A DNA stretch of 64,000 bases, taken from positions 138,929,564 through 138,993,563 of the forward strand of contig CM060961.1 in NCBI GenBank assembly GCA_030765045.1, in the 5' to 3' direction. How positions within the stretch are numbered: the first letter of the stretch is position 1; the number at the start of each line of letters is the position of its first letter. The stretch is from Tenodera sinensis. Its lineage: Eukaryota > Arthropoda > Insecta > Mantodea > Mantidae. Below the pieces are notes generated by a model. The model searched no databases. It was not told the origin of the DNA and saw only the letters and a program-made list of their open reading frames with translations. Shown in pieces: positions 1-11,160 of the stretch. Both the position numbers and the translations under genes were made by a program.

Positions 1-29
1 TATTTCCGGATGTCATTTATTTCTTGCAT
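1..29 (-). CDS. possible start of LINE ORF2, cut by the window edge
   Basis: An ATG at 29-27 (minus) opens a frame to the window edge, nine codons. The position, 70 nt downstream of the ORF1 stop, is where ORF2 (endonuclease/reverse transcriptase) of such elements begins. The frame is the same as ORF1 and has no stop between the ORF1 TGA and the edge. No endonuclease motif is visible yet, so this is positional inference. Confidence 0.3.
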
Positions 30-98
30 GGTGTTTACTTGTTCTATTTCTTGACGTCCTGAATAAATATGGCAAGTTGATTTCCTAACTTTGCTGTA

Positions 99-1454
99 TC
101 AATGGATTTTTTTTAAAGTTTTCTGTGCTGTTATTTTGATGTTATGTAACAGCCTTGCTCGTTGGTTTGGTGGGGTGGAGTCATATAACGGTGGGATAAT
201 GGTGGATATTATTTGTGCAATTATTGTTTGTGTTACTTCGTTGATATAAGTTGTTATATTTTCCTGGATTTTGGTGATTTGACTCTGCAGATTTTGTATT
301 TGCTCTTTTGAGTGCTCTATCACTTGTTTCATTGTTCCAACTGTTTCTTTGGCGGTCAGTTCCTTTTTAGTTGCTGGTATGGTGTGGAAATTAAGTTCAG
401 TCCAGTTTGTGCTTTGTTTCGGCTGTGGGGGAGTTGGGAGATTGTGCGGAAAAATATGAGTTTCTGCGATTTCTGTTGTTTTGGTTGGTGCAGTTCTAGG
501 ATATTTGGGGCACTTAACTTGCCCGGTAAAATGCCCAAGTCTTTCGCAGGTGGCGCAGTATGGTGCGGCGTGCTTTATGTGTTTGCACTTTTGCGTCTGT
601 GACTTTTGACCACAGTGGAAGCATGTAGGAATTGTTTTAGTGCAGTTCTCTTTCTGATGACCATACTGTTGGCACTGCCGACACGGAATGTGTCGTTCAG
701 AGTGGCGCGATGCTTCTGCGCGAAATATTTGCTTCTCAGTTATTGCCCCTTGGTGAATAATTGTGGTGATGGTGGCGACATCAGTGCTAAAAACTCGCAC
801 TAAAGTTGTGGGCTTGTCGCGGCTTATTATGCGGGATACCCGGCTTATGTCCGGGTAGTCTTCTTGAATACTGGCGAGGATAACTTCGTCCGGTATATCA
901 CACGGGATTCCCTTTATCACAGCGGTCATTGTTTTCCTGGGCTTTTCTTGTGTTTTTTCTGTATCTTGAGTGGTGTCTATGTTGGTCGTGTACCGTGCTA
1001 GTTTGCCAAAATGGTGGGCAGGGATTCCTTGCGAGAAGGTGGTGGCTGCCTGCTGGTGCTTGAAAATCAGGGCAAGCGTGTTTCTAGGACTGTATAGTCT
1101 TTGTACGCGGAAAAGGGACTCGGCAGGTTGTTGATGTTTTTCCATCAATGATTTTATAAGCCAGGCGTTTTGCTTTTCTGGTTCACACGTCAGGATGTAG
1201 AGCGTGAAATGTCCATGTGGTACTACTATTGCATTTGGACCAGGTGGTTGTTTACTGGTGCTAGTGCGTGAGACGCTGGCATTTGACTCAGTGCTTGTTT
1301 TTAAGTTGGAGTCGCTTGAGCTGCTGCTTATGTTGTGGGATGGGGTAGTGTAAGTTGTGTGTCTATGTATCTGTCTGGACGTGGTAGCGGTATTAGCGTT
1401 AGGGTCAGGAGGGGGTTTTGTAGGGAGTGTCGTCGGCCCTTGAATTTTGGGCAT
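99..1454 (-). CDS. LINE ORF1 protein (gag-like, CCHC zinc knuckles), 451 aa
   Basis: This is an RNA-binding ORF1 protein, expected to form the ribonucleoprotein with the element's own transcript. The N-terminus (1-75) is rich in Ser, Thr and Pro and probably disordered. Residues about 78-245 resemble the globular, RRM-like part of I/Jockey ORF1 proteins. Three Cys-rich modules follow: C258-X2-C261-X4-H266-X4-C271, then C278-X2-C281 with C290, then C300-X2-C303-X4-H308-X6-C315. Residues 370-420 have a heptad-like, Gln/Ile-rich pattern that could be a coiled coil. The start ATG at 1454 is the first in a frame open to a TGA at 101-99. The ORF is uninterrupted, which suggests a fairly young copy. 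An overlapping minus-strand ORF at 1405-1713 in the leader has no recognisable content and is not annotated. Assignment to the I/Jockey group rests on architecture only. Confidence 0.85.
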   Translation of the reverse strand: MPKIQGPTTLPTKPPPDPNANTATTSRQIHRHTTYTTPSHNISSSSSDSNLKTSTESNASVSRTSTSKQPPGPNAIVVPHGHFTLYILTCEPEKQNAWLIKSLMEKHQQPAESLFRVQRLYSPRNTLALIFKHQQAATTFSQGIPAHHFGKLARYTTNIDTTQDTEKTQEKPRKTMTAVIKGIPCDIPDEVILASIQEDYPDISRVSRIISRDKPTTLVRVFSTDVATITTIIHQGAITEKQIFRAEASRHSERHIPCRQCQQYGHQKENCTKTIPTCFHCGQKSQTQKCKHIKHAAPYCATCERLGHFTGQVKCPKYPRTAPTKTTEIAETHIFPHNLPTPPQPKQSTNWTELNFHTIPATKKELTAKETVGTMKQVIEHSKEQIQNLQSQITKIQENITTYINEVTQTIIAQIISTIIPPLYDSTPPNQRARLLHNIKITAQKTLKKIH

Positions 1455-1895
1455 GGCGACAGGTAAGTTTTAATGGTAAGAGGGAGTAGCTGCTAAGAAG
1501 CACGGTTTTATTACTCTTAGTTTTAAAAGCTGCCTGTAGTGTGGTTCCTTCGAACCACAGAACTGTACTGTTCTTTCGGCAAGGTCTACTGACCCAAAGA
1601 GTGTAAAACCTGGCTACAGGAGGGGTGGTTTGGGAAAATAGGTTTGGTGGGCTGTGTGGATAGAGAGATGGCAGGGCCGGTGAAGATCTAGAAGTTCTTG
1701 TAGATCTTCGCAAGGCTGAATGATACTCGATGTTATTGACGTATTGTGTAGTTGGCCGAGGGTGGTGAAGTTCACTCGTCGGTTACTCGTCGCTGATTTG
1801 CTGCTACTTCTGCTGCGCTGCGGTTGGCTTCTCGCTAATGCTGCTCCTCCTGATGGCTGGCTGCAACCCGATGCTTCGATGCTAGCTGATCTCTC

Positions 1896-2050
1896 TCTTT
1901 TTCCTGTTGTGCAAATTATATTTATATCATCGCTTTATAGCGTGCTTTCACAGCGTATTTAACTATACAACACGCCAAAGAGTGGAAAGCTTCTTGATTG
2001 AATTTTGTGTTGACCAATTATGTACTCCTGTCACCCGCCATTAAATTTTC
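1896..2050 (+). repeat. dispersed repeat D, copy 1
   Basis: Matches 22826-22990 in order and orientation, with shared blocks such as TTCCTGTTGTG, a TTTAACTA block and GATTTTGTGTTGACCA. Divergence is substantial, with indels. No coding potential or tRNA box is visible. It helps place the 5' end of the neighbouring LINE. Confidence 0.6.
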
Positions 2051-2076
2051 TGTCAACCATTATATCTGTATTTGCA

Positions 2077-2141
2077 TCACTATATATATATATATATTTA
2101 CCGGCACTAAACAAGAAAAAAAAAAAAAAAAAAAAAAAAAG
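2077..2141 (+). repeat. (TA)n followed by a poly(A) tract
   Basis: A short TATATA run near 2081-2097 is followed by about 26 A residues at 2115-2140. It may be the tail of an old retroposed sequence, but no body was recognised upstream. Confidence 0.7.
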
Positions 2142-2374
2142 AAGAGAAAGATATTAATCTTTCTTCTGTCATACAGTAGCAAGCATGAAATAACATTTTG
2201 TAGTCAATTTTGCTTTCGAAAGGCTCTACCATTCTCTCAACTGAATGTTAGCCAATAACTATTTTATAATTGTATTCCTGAGTAACAATTGTCAATTACA
2301 GTTCCGTTTTTTGAGATTTTAGGGTCATGAAGTAACCCTATGTGATCAAACGATATATAAATCCTACCTCTGTG

Positions 2375-2640
2375 TTGTGGTGGCAGTGCTTCTGCCTCAT
2401 TTCAAGAGGTCCCGAGTTCGAATCTTGATTACGGTGAAGAACATGGATAAGGAGTTTTTCCAGTGTTTTCCCTTATCCCAGAGCTGTGTGACTGCGCAAT
2501 ATTTACCTGCGTAACATATGGTTATCAGTCAAGATCGTGAGCAGTCTGCGCTCTCTGAGCACCAGCTACCCAGCCCTGCCTTATGCTAAGAAGACGAATG
2601 TCTGGTAACTCTAAACTTTACAGATCGGGGCCAATTTGAG
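2375..2640 (+). mobile_element. tRNA-derived SINE-like element
   Basis: A TGGTGGCAGTG stretch near 2377 resembles a pol III A box, and GAGTTCGAATC near 2415 a B box, at tRNA-like spacing. Downstream is a block resembling GGAGTTTTTCCAGTGTTTTCCC, a motif also seen in the SINE-like elements near 24.6, 55.8 and 58.6 kb. The 3' end and duplications were not found, so the limits are approximate. Confidence 0.55.
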
Positions 2641-3405
2641 CATCACTTCATCCATTTCGTTCAAGCAAATTACACTAAAAAATACGGCAATGTGTTAAAA
2701 TGTTTTTATAAAAATAATTCATTGAGAACTGCGCAGAGAAAGTAATATGAGTGCAACACATCACAAGTTTTACGGCGTAAACTATAGGGAATGCAAACCG
2801 GGAAAAAAACCCAGCCACAGCAGCAGCAGTATTCCCATTTTATGAAGGGAACATTGCAATCCTATAGCTCCAATGCCAGTTTATTGGTACCGGTTTGTTT
2901 ACACAACACATTTAATCTCTGTACAGCTGGAACATTCAGAGTTTCCTACATGCGAAGAGTTGATTAGAAAAGTGCATTTGTCCACGCAGGATAACAAAAT
3001 TTACGAGCACAAAACAGTGCCGCATCACCGCTTTCTGTGCCATGATGCATAACATGTCCGTTATTTCCAACTAGTCGGTGCCAGCTACGGTGTTTTTTAC
3101 GACTCTCACGACCTCTGCACATTTAATCTCTCAATATTTCCCAGCATTCCGAAAGAACCCATCGGTTTTTATTAAGTTACACATGGATACCATATAGCAC
3201 TACACATAGATGGGGTAACGGCTATGGCTTCCAATTAGAGATATGTAAACCGCTAGGGACTACGCGTAGAATTTCCCAGTGCGTTCATATATACTGGCTT
3301 TTCTCCTATATTAATATTGTATTCCCTGAAGCCTCTACTATACAAAATAAAATCATTATGGTATCCACGTGAAGCGGAGGTTCTTCACTCTTTTACTGAA
3401 ATATG
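2641..3405. other. AT-rich spacer, nothing recognised
   Basis: No supported ORF, tRNA-like box or inverted repeat seen. Confidence 0.5.
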
Positions 3406-3418
3406 CAGGTTGATTTCT

Positions 3419-3728
3419 TTTATTCTTTTTCCTTTACCTGATTATCCGCCTCTTATGTAGGACTTACACCCCCAGGACTTAGCCAGATTTACACAGCCAG
3501 TGCGTCGGGTCAGACGCATTCGGGGAATGATATGAAATGCAGGCGAAATCGATGACTGGAAGGGTGATTATGGAGCAATTGTTGGAATGAGTGACGGGGG
3601 AATCCGGAACCCCCCCCCCCCTGATGCCCCTTCGTTCACCATGAATACCACCTGCGGGTCCCTGGGATCGAAACCGGCCCCCCTAGGTGGTAGGCGAACG
3701 CTCTAACCGCTTGGCCATGGCGCCGCCC
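3419..3728 (-). mobile_element. tRNA-derived SINE, family 1 (copy a)
   Basis: On the minus strand the head starts with GGGCGGCGCCATGGCCAAGC, giving an A box, followed by a degraded GGTTTCGATCCC B box. The body matches the copies at 16634, 19690 and 31815. Flanking 13-bp repeats CAGGTTGATTTCT (3406-3418) and CAGGCTGATTTCT (3729-3741) differ by one base and look like an ageing target-site duplication. The 3' part shares the 'atgtaggacttacaccccc' tail with the 19.7-kb copy but not with the other two. A C14 run lies inside. Confidence 0.85.
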
Positions 3729-3741
3729 CAGGCTGATTTCT

Positions 3742-4134
3742 AAACGCAAATATTATTGCTTGGGTAACGCATCTACAAACACGAGATTAGGCTGGAGGCA
3801 AATGTATTTGCAAGAAGTCACCCTTTAGTGACAACTTGCACATTGATGAATTGCAGCTCTCTTAACCGACAAAATTATACCAGGAGGAAAAATGAATATC
3901 AAAATAATTTAGAGAATGAGCAAAATAAAATAGTACATCTCAAAGTTAGCAACTAATGACATTGCATCTCAATAGGCAATATTTAATAGTAAATTGTGTG
4001 TAAATACCTATTATTACACACGAAGAATGAAAATTTTGAGAGATCCTATCACGGACATTTCTTTAAAATGCTCTATACAGACAGTGGGAAGTAAAATTTC
4101 TGCAGTGACGAAGTCTTGGGAATTTTAGCCTGAC
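3742..4134. other. AT-rich spacer, nothing recognised
   Basis: No coding or repeat signal seen. Confidence 0.5.
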
Positions 4135-4450
4135 TACTCTTCTCCTTAGTGCTGCTTACTAAGCAGGAAACCCGGGTTTGATTCCCGGTAACGGCATGGG
4201 AATATTCTCCCGCTGAGAGACCTGATCCGGGATACACTCAGCCTCGTTAGGTCCCTCGAGGGCCAATTGAGGAGCTACGTGATTAAGAAGTAGCGGCCCC
4301 TGGTTGCGAAGACCGCATAACCGACCCGGAGGGACTGGGGCGCTGATCACGTTCCGCCCTCCTGTACTGCACCCCACTCATGACACCTGTAGTAGGCAGA
4401 GGTGGGGGACACAGCAGACGGGCGGCAGTCTTGGCTCGGGAAGGGCTGTT
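4135..4450 (+). mobile_element. tRNA-derived SINE, family 3 (copy a)
   Basis: The B box GGTTTGATTCC lies near 4172, and the body is collinear with 43672-43968 and, inverted, with 37735-38070. Shared blocks include GGGCCAATTGAGGAGCTAC and CTGCACCCCACTCATGAC. The A box is eroded compared with the 43.7-kb copy. The high GC contrasts with its surroundings and creates spurious ORFs on both strands. Confidence 0.8.
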
Positions 4451-4566
4451 GCGCCGCGGGTTTGGGTTTCAGCAAAACTGCTGTTGATTGGCGTTTCTCT
4501 GATGTTGCATCCCATATTATTCCTTTGCAGCGGAATTAAATGACAAGGAATTTAGTCCACAATGAC

Positions 4567-4599
4567 TAATGTGACAGTTAAACTTCTACTGTCACATTA
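4567..4599. other. perfect 12-bp hairpin
   Basis: TAATGTGACAGT (4567-4578) and its exact reverse complement (4588-4599) are separated by a 9-nt loop. It is AT-rich, with no T-run or gene context that would make it a terminator. Function unknown. Confidence 0.8.
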
Positions 4600-5458
4600 A
4601 TTGCATTTAAAATTCTCGTATTTCTGCTTCTGTCTTTTACAATCTTTAATATACCTACACCAGAAACGTCAATATTTTCAATGAAGTTTTAGCAAGTAAA
4701 CTTATCCACCATAGGTTTTCGTAATTATTTTCTCATTTAAAGTTTGCGCCTTTTGTTATGCAGGTCAGAGTTTAAATTCTTCTCATTATTTTAAAACGAG
4801 TAAACTGCCACAAACAAGTAAAGAGTCATCAATATAAACTCTAATGGTTCTATATCCTTGTCTTCCATCAATTAAGGCAGCACATTTTTTATCCTACGCA
4901 AGCGTTAAATTCAACGAATAAATGATATGATCGTACATTACTTCAGGTTAACGACTAAACTTATCTCATCAACAAGGATCAATGGCAAACTTTAATTACT
5001 TATGCTGTCTCTGCTCATGATAAAGTTCTGAAGTTTATTCAGCTTGCATCGGCGATGAAGAGAGTTAGCGCAGATCCTCCTATACTTACCGGAGCATACA
5101 TAGCTGTGACATCACGAGCATGAGCAATACTCTTAACAGTATAACAGAGCGGTCGGCAAGTATCGGACTTATGACGTAGGAGCGGACAAACGCTGACGGA
5201 GCACTCTGTGAGGAGACAAGAGCAGTGCACATACAGCAGCGGTAAGTAGGTATAGTATCGTGGTGGCTGGCATTGTTTTAATTGTTACTAAAAGTGACCT
5301 AATTCTGGATGATTCAGAGTCCAATTTCAAATGTTAGTTTATGAGTTAGAAGTGATATGACTTTTCTTAATAATAAACACATTCAATGGCGCAACTTCCC
5401 AAGAGTCCTGGACTATAGCTACCACGCTGCGTTTAATTAGCTTGTGTAACCTTGTTAT
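4600..5458. other. spacer with a GC-richer patch near 5050-5240
   Basis: Nothing recognised by family. The 5050-5240 patch ends in a consensus splice-donor-like GGTAAGT; see findings. Confidence 0.4.
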
Positions 5459-6188
5459 TAGGGCTAGGATTTTGATACCATATAAAAATACTTAAAAACG
5501 CACTTTAAGAATGCAATTATGACCTAAAAATCTCAAAAATACCCTGAAATATTTAATGCCCTTAAAACTGAAAATCTTTACTTTAATAGTATCATCATCA
5601 TCAACAACATAACGGTTTAAGACATTTAGGCTTGTTTCGGTCTCGTATAATTTTAATATTAGTTTAGGGGAAATTCAAAATTACACAAAACAAAATAATG
5701 CAATTAAGAAAAGAGCAAGTTTAATTAATGCAGTTACACAAATTAAAAAGCGTATTTTATAAGCATTTATTTATTTTGTGGGAAAATACTGTGTTCATTT
5801 CATCAGTCCTGAATTGCAATGCATAGCAAACACCATTTGTAGATTTTCAAAGGAAAATGACTGCCAATTATCTGCTGACATTGAGAAGCTCCTTTCCACT
5901 TGCACTGATACTAGGGGAGCATACTTAAAGCAAACTACGTCACTTGCTTCCAAATCTCTTGTTAATTCTCCAAGAGAAAGGTTCCCTCCCGACAATACAT
6001 CTGCAAATTATTTACTAACAAATGAAATGCAAAGAACGGAAACGGTCCTTTGCTATTCAAAAAACAACCACAATATGTACCTAAGATGTATTTAAAATCG
6101 TTTACTATGAAACAGATTTATATGCAACTCATTGATGAATTAGCCTTTTCCAAAATAAAGATGCAAAATTATCAAAATATTAGCCCTA
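5459..6188 (-). mobile_element. hAT-type DNA transposon, internally deleted
   Basis: The ends are imperfect inverted repeats: TAGGGCTAGGATTTTGATA on the left and, reversed, TAGGGCTAATATTTTGATA on the right. Flanking octamers CTTGTTAT (5451-5458) and CTTAGTAT (6189-6196) match at 6 of 8 positions, as expected for a decayed 8-bp hAT duplication. Inside, the minus strand retains the C-terminal transposase fragment at 5795-5995. At 730 bp it is far shorter than an autonomous hAT. Confidence 0.75.
5795..5995 (-). pseudogene. hAT transposase C-terminal (dimerisation) fragment
   Basis: The translation contains FKYAPLVSVQVERSFSMS followed by a FENLQM stretch, the layout of the C-terminal hAT dimerisation region (KYAP..S..VERSFS...N...F..EN). 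The catalytic core and BED finger are absent, so no active transposase can be made. A related piece with SKYARLTLCDVERSFS lies at 10150-10341. An overlapping plus-strand ORF (5778-6095) is antisense to it and was not called. Confidence 0.75.
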
Positions 6189-8269
6189 CTTAGTATATAC
6201 TGTTATAAAACTGGTGTGCTTTTCGTGTTTACGATAACACTCAGTGACCTTGTAATTAGATAATTGTGAATTCGGTTTCCAAGTTTTGATGAGCATATAA
6301 AATTGTACAGTGCTGAGACGCGAACCAATTTTTCACGGGTTAAAGCCCAGGATAAAGTCACAATTCTCTTTAGCGATTTCGAGACTTGATTGAAAGCACA
6401 TTCCGAGTTCAGTAGTACGCCTTGTATGCCAGGCGCTATGTCATTCGCGAGTTTTTGTGCTTAATTTAACTTTCTAAATCATGTTTAATCCTTTGCTGGG
6501 AGTTTTAATATTGTTGCTCAAATGGCAAAAGCTATTATACATGTTATTTGAGATATACAAGACGTAGTTTACGCAAACATTTACATAAATTGTTATTTAA
6601 CATCATGTGCGTTTTAACTGTACGGGTGCATGGTGAATGAAGCATGTCCTAATTTTGTAGCAGTCTACCCCTGTTCTAAGTATAAGAATCCGCCATTTGC
6701 TTTTTATTTGGTGATGTTAATGTACTCATATGACAGTTCGATTTTTTTCAGAGGTGTTTACTGAATTACTCTAATAAAATCGGAAGGGAACCGGAATTCC
6801 CTCTCACTAAATGAGTTGTATATTTTTTAGGTGTACTCGTACTTAAGCGAGGAGTATGTTCTGTCCCTTAAACTGCTGCTCTTCTGAATTTGCGCACTCC
6901 TCTCTCTAAGAACGTCAAGCAATACGTTTTAGTCAGAGAAAAACTGGACTAAAGCGCACATGCCGTTTGATGGGTGGCCTACCTTCCAAAAATAGGCTGA
7001 CTCGCCTATAAGGATTAATTTCCCTTGCAAACAATAAGTAGTCTTATCCGTAGAAGCCAAAGTTTGACTACTTTTTAATTTTTAACTAGCTTAGGAATGC
7101 TACAATTTTGGGGGCAAGTTGACCACTTAATACAATAGCTAGTCTTGGAAAGGAATAACACACAAATGTAAAAATTTATAAATAGAGATGTAAGATTTGA
7201 AGCTTTCACGGCGAACGTTAGTGAGTTATAAATAGAGACTTTAACAAAACATACTTTCCCGAATGGCTATCAACCACCTGTTTCAGTGGCGTCTGTAGCA
7301 AACATGAGGGTCCTATATATGATCGGGTAAATAAAGATTGACGTGTTTACAGTGCGATTTAAACAACCTGAGACTTCTGACAGTTCACTCGAAGTGGAGT
7401 AGTGAGAGAGATGCGTTGCCAGATTGTATTAGTGCATCTGTCAGTTGTATAGCAACCACTGAGTACAACTATTAGCATTTAATAAGTTCCATCTATAAAA
7501 TCTTATGTTCAAATTAAGATGTCAATAAGCAGTAAAACTTTACTTTCCATTTCCACTAATATAGTTATCTAGAAACATAGGAATTTCTAAGAACTAAAGG
7601 AGGAAGGAAATACACTTAAACTGTCGCTGGAATAATACAAGAATGTATTAGGTAATGAGGCGTCTGTATCCCTCGTGCAGCCTTTTGGTTTTGCAGACTT
7701 CAGTGGAACTTAACTGCATGTAGGTGACCGTTGTTTTGCATCCTTTGTAGTGCAAAACTTAAGTGTAGGTAACTTGAAGCCAACTGCTTAAGAATTTCGA
7801 CGCCTGGTTGTCTCCATAATTGCCGACACTTCGGTGTTTAGGTTATTTCCCTACACTTGCATTCAAATCTTTTGCTTTCCTGAACTATTATTGTTATATT
7901 TACGTAATTTTTCATAAAATTCAGAATTTTCTTACTCTTCAGTTACTACCCATTTTCCTTTACGAGATTGGAACATTTTGCTTACTGGTTATCAATAAAA
8001 GAATAATATTAACACTTTACCATTTTACACTGGCTCAATATTACTACTTTTACTGTTCGCTGTTTTGCTGTTGCTTCTCTATAAATTAATATGCGTTTTC
8101 CTACACACTAAAACTTAAGCTGAATGTGTAACTGATAAAAAAGAAGAGCATTTTCTGGAGAGTTTCCGTTAATGTGTTTTAGCCAGTTTTATATTACGAG
8201 CGCAAAAAAGGCTTATATCTCTACTGTCGAGAACTGGGTCTGACATAAGCACTGAACTTGGAAAAACGA
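6189..8269. other. AT-rich spacer, nothing recognised
   Basis: About 2 kb without a supported ORF, tRNA-like box or paired repeat. A small hydrophobic ORF at 7820-8089 has the composition of chance AT-rich translation. Confidence 0.5.
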
Positions 8270-8780
8270 ATGAATGCAGCAGACCATTGCCATGGTAACA
8301 ATAACCATGTTGCCAACGTCACAGATGCCACATTAACACGTAATCATTCATTGCTTGTATTCAGCCTTCGCTTCGGCTTGCAGTTACCCTGTCTTGTTTT
8401 TGTTATGTAATATTCATTCACATGTGTTTAAAATAGAGAGAAGTGTTGTTCTTCGTTATTTCCATTTTGTATCTGCGCTACTACTCGTGTACGATAATGT
8501 GTTATAGGCAGTGAATAATCAGGTTATTATATTTATGCTAGAAGTGAATGAAAGAATATGGCGACCAGCAGCGGAAGTGTACGTCTAGTGGATTTGGTAT
8601 ATTTCTCTGTATATTTATATTACCCACTAATTTCCTTATCTTATAATTACGGTCCAGGGAGTCAGCGTGTTGAGCCCCGCCACCCCCAACACTCCTCCGT
8701 GGCCTTGGCTGTGGCTGGACGACGCAGCGACCAGGCGATGAGAGGTAACCTCTGCATAGAGGAGATGCCCTAGGGGTTTA
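8270..8780 (+). other. possible untranslated/first-exon-like segment, unproven
   Basis: An ATG at 8558 begins a 13-codon stretch (MATSSGSVRLVDL) running into GGTATATTTC, which could be a splice donor. Upstream near 8287 is TTGCCATGGTAAC, resembling an RFX X-box half-palindrome. A GC-rich patch follows at 8655-8775. No protein family is recognisable; this may be chance. Confidence 0.15.
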
Positions 8781-9569
8781 AGGGAATAATTTAATTATAC
8801 ATTATACAATTCACTAAAAGTGTGTGAGGTGTATGCCCAATGCTAAACTAAACCTATCTCGGTACTTCAGAGCGCATGCAAAAAGAGACCAAAGCATTGC
8901 ACGGCTATTCCTCCCCCTCTCCCCACCACTCCTTTATCACTCATAGAGTAGCCGCCATGAACGATGGCGAATAACGCGATGTAGGAGAAACAGGGGAAGT
9001 GCTGCGTTGCGATGTTTCTTGAGAGGTAAAATAGGGAGGGACCAAGGGGGTATTTGCAATCACGTGGCAGTTGGCGCGAATTGAAACAACACACTCCTTT
9101 GCTAAAAATCATCAGCAATACTGCTTCCCATTACTTCCATCTTCCTCAGGAAGTATTTGTACACAATATATACAATTTCCCTGGCTTGACTGTGAATAAC
9201 GCAACGTTTTTTTGTCTTTTGCCATCTTCGGAACTGTTAACGAGGTTACTATCACACAATGAAGTGGACTTATTGCTCGGAATTACTCAATTTGACTGTA
9301 AAACAACAAATATTCTCACGCACGCGCTCTGAAAGAGACTACGTCTGGTTGGCTAGAAAACACGTGACTGTGACGTCACTGAATATTTGTCTACTGCCCA
9401 ACCGCCTTCGTTCCGATGGCGACTCCAGTAGCATTCCGCAAAACTGCTGTTATTGCACGTTGTTTTCCTAATAATTATTTCCTAATAATAATTAATAATG
9501 CATGTTTAGACACGCACAAACGCAGTCTGAAATACTTGCTTCCCGGCTAAGAGGATGCAATCTCCCTTT
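8781..9569. other. spacer, nothing recognised
   Basis: Mixed composition. A CACGTGAC and a TGACGTCA lie close together near 9361-9378, without a supported gene nearby. Confidence 0.45.
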
Positions 9570-9696
<127 letters not shown>

Positions 9697-10149
9697 TTGT
9701 AACCTCCATTCTCAATTTAAAGACAATTTTTCTAAGGAAAATACCTAGTATTTTGTGATTTGGGTTGCAATATGTCCGTAAAAGTACACTTCCTGCAATC
9801 CCTCTTGATTTCTTCGCGGACAATCCTGGCGCAGTGATCGATGTGCAACGGGAACACTTTCATTAGGAGAGTTCACCTATGAAACAAGTATTAAGGCAAA
9901 TGAAATACCCATATGCTGCCCGACTATTGCAGGACCATTAAGAGGGATACTCCACAGGCAAAATATAGCAAAAAAATAGTCATTTCTTACTTTTTTAAGA
10001 TTTTGAAGATTTTGTAGCTAAAACAAAGAAAATTTTAAAACGTTTAAAATTTTAAATGCCCGTCTTTTAAAACCCTTGCGTGATGGGGAGAAACCAATTC
10101 AGGAGAATTCAGAATCACATTCTTTTCTGAGACAGTAAAGCTTATTTTT
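9697..10149. other. AT-rich spacer, possibly the eroded 3' flank of a hAT copy
   Basis: Contains runs resembling the subterminal AT-rich part of the element at 5459 (for example TTTTAAATGCCC). The homology is too weak to place ends. Confidence 0.3.
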
Positions 10150-10341
10150 TTATTGCTCAGTATTATCCTTGAGTATCGCCTTATATTGGGAAAAGGAACG
10201 CTCTACATCACACAATGTCAACCTAGCATACTTGGACAGGGGAGTATCACTAGCAGATACGTTTTCAAGTTGACCTATGTTTTCACTATCCATAATTTGA
10301 GCGTTACTGAGCGCTTGAGAGCCACATTTTTTCTCAAACAA
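10150..10341 (-). pseudogene. hAT transposase C-terminal fragment, second copy
   Basis: The translation ends with SKYARLTLCDVERSFSQYKA, matching the C-terminal hAT motif of the 5795-5995 fragment but clearly diverged. Only the last part of the protein remains. The upstream (right) side abuts a copy of repeat R, so the rest of the element seems to have been lost or displaced. No TIR could be paired. Confidence 0.65.
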
Positions 10342-10375
10342 AGCCTACTTTTCTTTTCTCTGCCACATATCGTAA

Positions 10376-10494
10376 ATAGGAGAAGTATTGTATTCCACCG
10401 AAAAATTCGATGGCGAGATTTCACCGAAAATATATATTTTGAGGCTCCCTAATAAAAAAAAATTATGGAAAATGAACCGCGCGCCCGTGTGTGT

Positions 10495-10565
<71 letters not shown>

Positions 10566-11160
10566 TGAGATCTGTCTGTCTGTGAAGAGATTATTTGGTA
10601 TTAGCGCTTGATATCTTTCAAGGATGCCCAAAGAAGAATGTAATGAAAATTCCTCCACCCTAAAATACCCTTTACATGAGAAATTTTCTGAAAATTTTAA
10701 TTTTCTCAAAAATGTCTAACGATTTTGATTAAAATACCGTACGTTAAGATATTTTTACTCTTGAAGATTTCTGCAAAATTGGTAAACCCTAAGAGGTAGA
10801 CCAAATATTACTGTACAAAAATGTACTTATAGATGTCGTTAAAATTCACATTTTAGGTCCAAATGTATTTTTTGTGGAGTGAACTATTTCGCAGATATCC
10901 CTTGTTTTTTGTGAGTATTTAATACTGATGCTTGTTTCAAATTCACTTTTGTATGTCTTGTCGTGCAAAGAGAACGGAATTTCAAAACCTTCTAGCGACC
11001 ACTGTTAACATCTATCACTCAAAGCCTACTGTATTCCCCTTGTACTACAAGGAAATAAGCAATAATTTTTATCTCAAATAACATTAAGGAATTTGTAGGA
11101 ATAGTTAGTACAAGAGAAGACGAAGTCATGTGAGAGGAACAGCTCAGAGTTTTTCTTAAA
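10376..11160 (+). repeat. dispersed repeat R, copy 1 (microsatellite-bearing)
   Basis: Collinear with the R copies at 29600, 32330 (inverted), 38345 and 41775. It opens with 'agtattgtattccacc', then a TTTGAGGC block, an internal (GT)n (10487-10568), a block with CCCTAAAATACCCTTTACATG, a GGTAAACC block and a tail ending near 'gaagtcatgtgag'. There is no ORF. Length without the tract is about 0.7 kb. The class of element is unknown. Confidence 0.8.
10487..10568 (+). repeat. (GT)n microsatellite inside R
   Basis: About 40 units with two TAT interruptions. Confidence 0.95.

Larger units (their letters stand above)
1..1890 (-). mobile_element. 5' portion of a non-LTR retrotransposon (LINE), truncated by the window edge
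   Basis: The element reads right to left: a GC-richer 5' leader (about 1455-1890), ORF1 (99-1454) and the probable beginning of ORF2 at the window edge. The right boundary is inferred. From about 1896 onward the sequence matches another locus at 22826-22990 that lacks the LINE, so the element's 5' end should lie near 1890. No target-site duplication can be tested because the 3' end lies outside the window. It is a different family from the LINE at 46533-52552: the ORF1 proteins share only general organisation. Confidence 0.8.

Noticed and set aside
5778..6095. 105-codon plus-strand ORF
   Set aside because: Antisense to the hAT transposase tail, which is the recognisable product.
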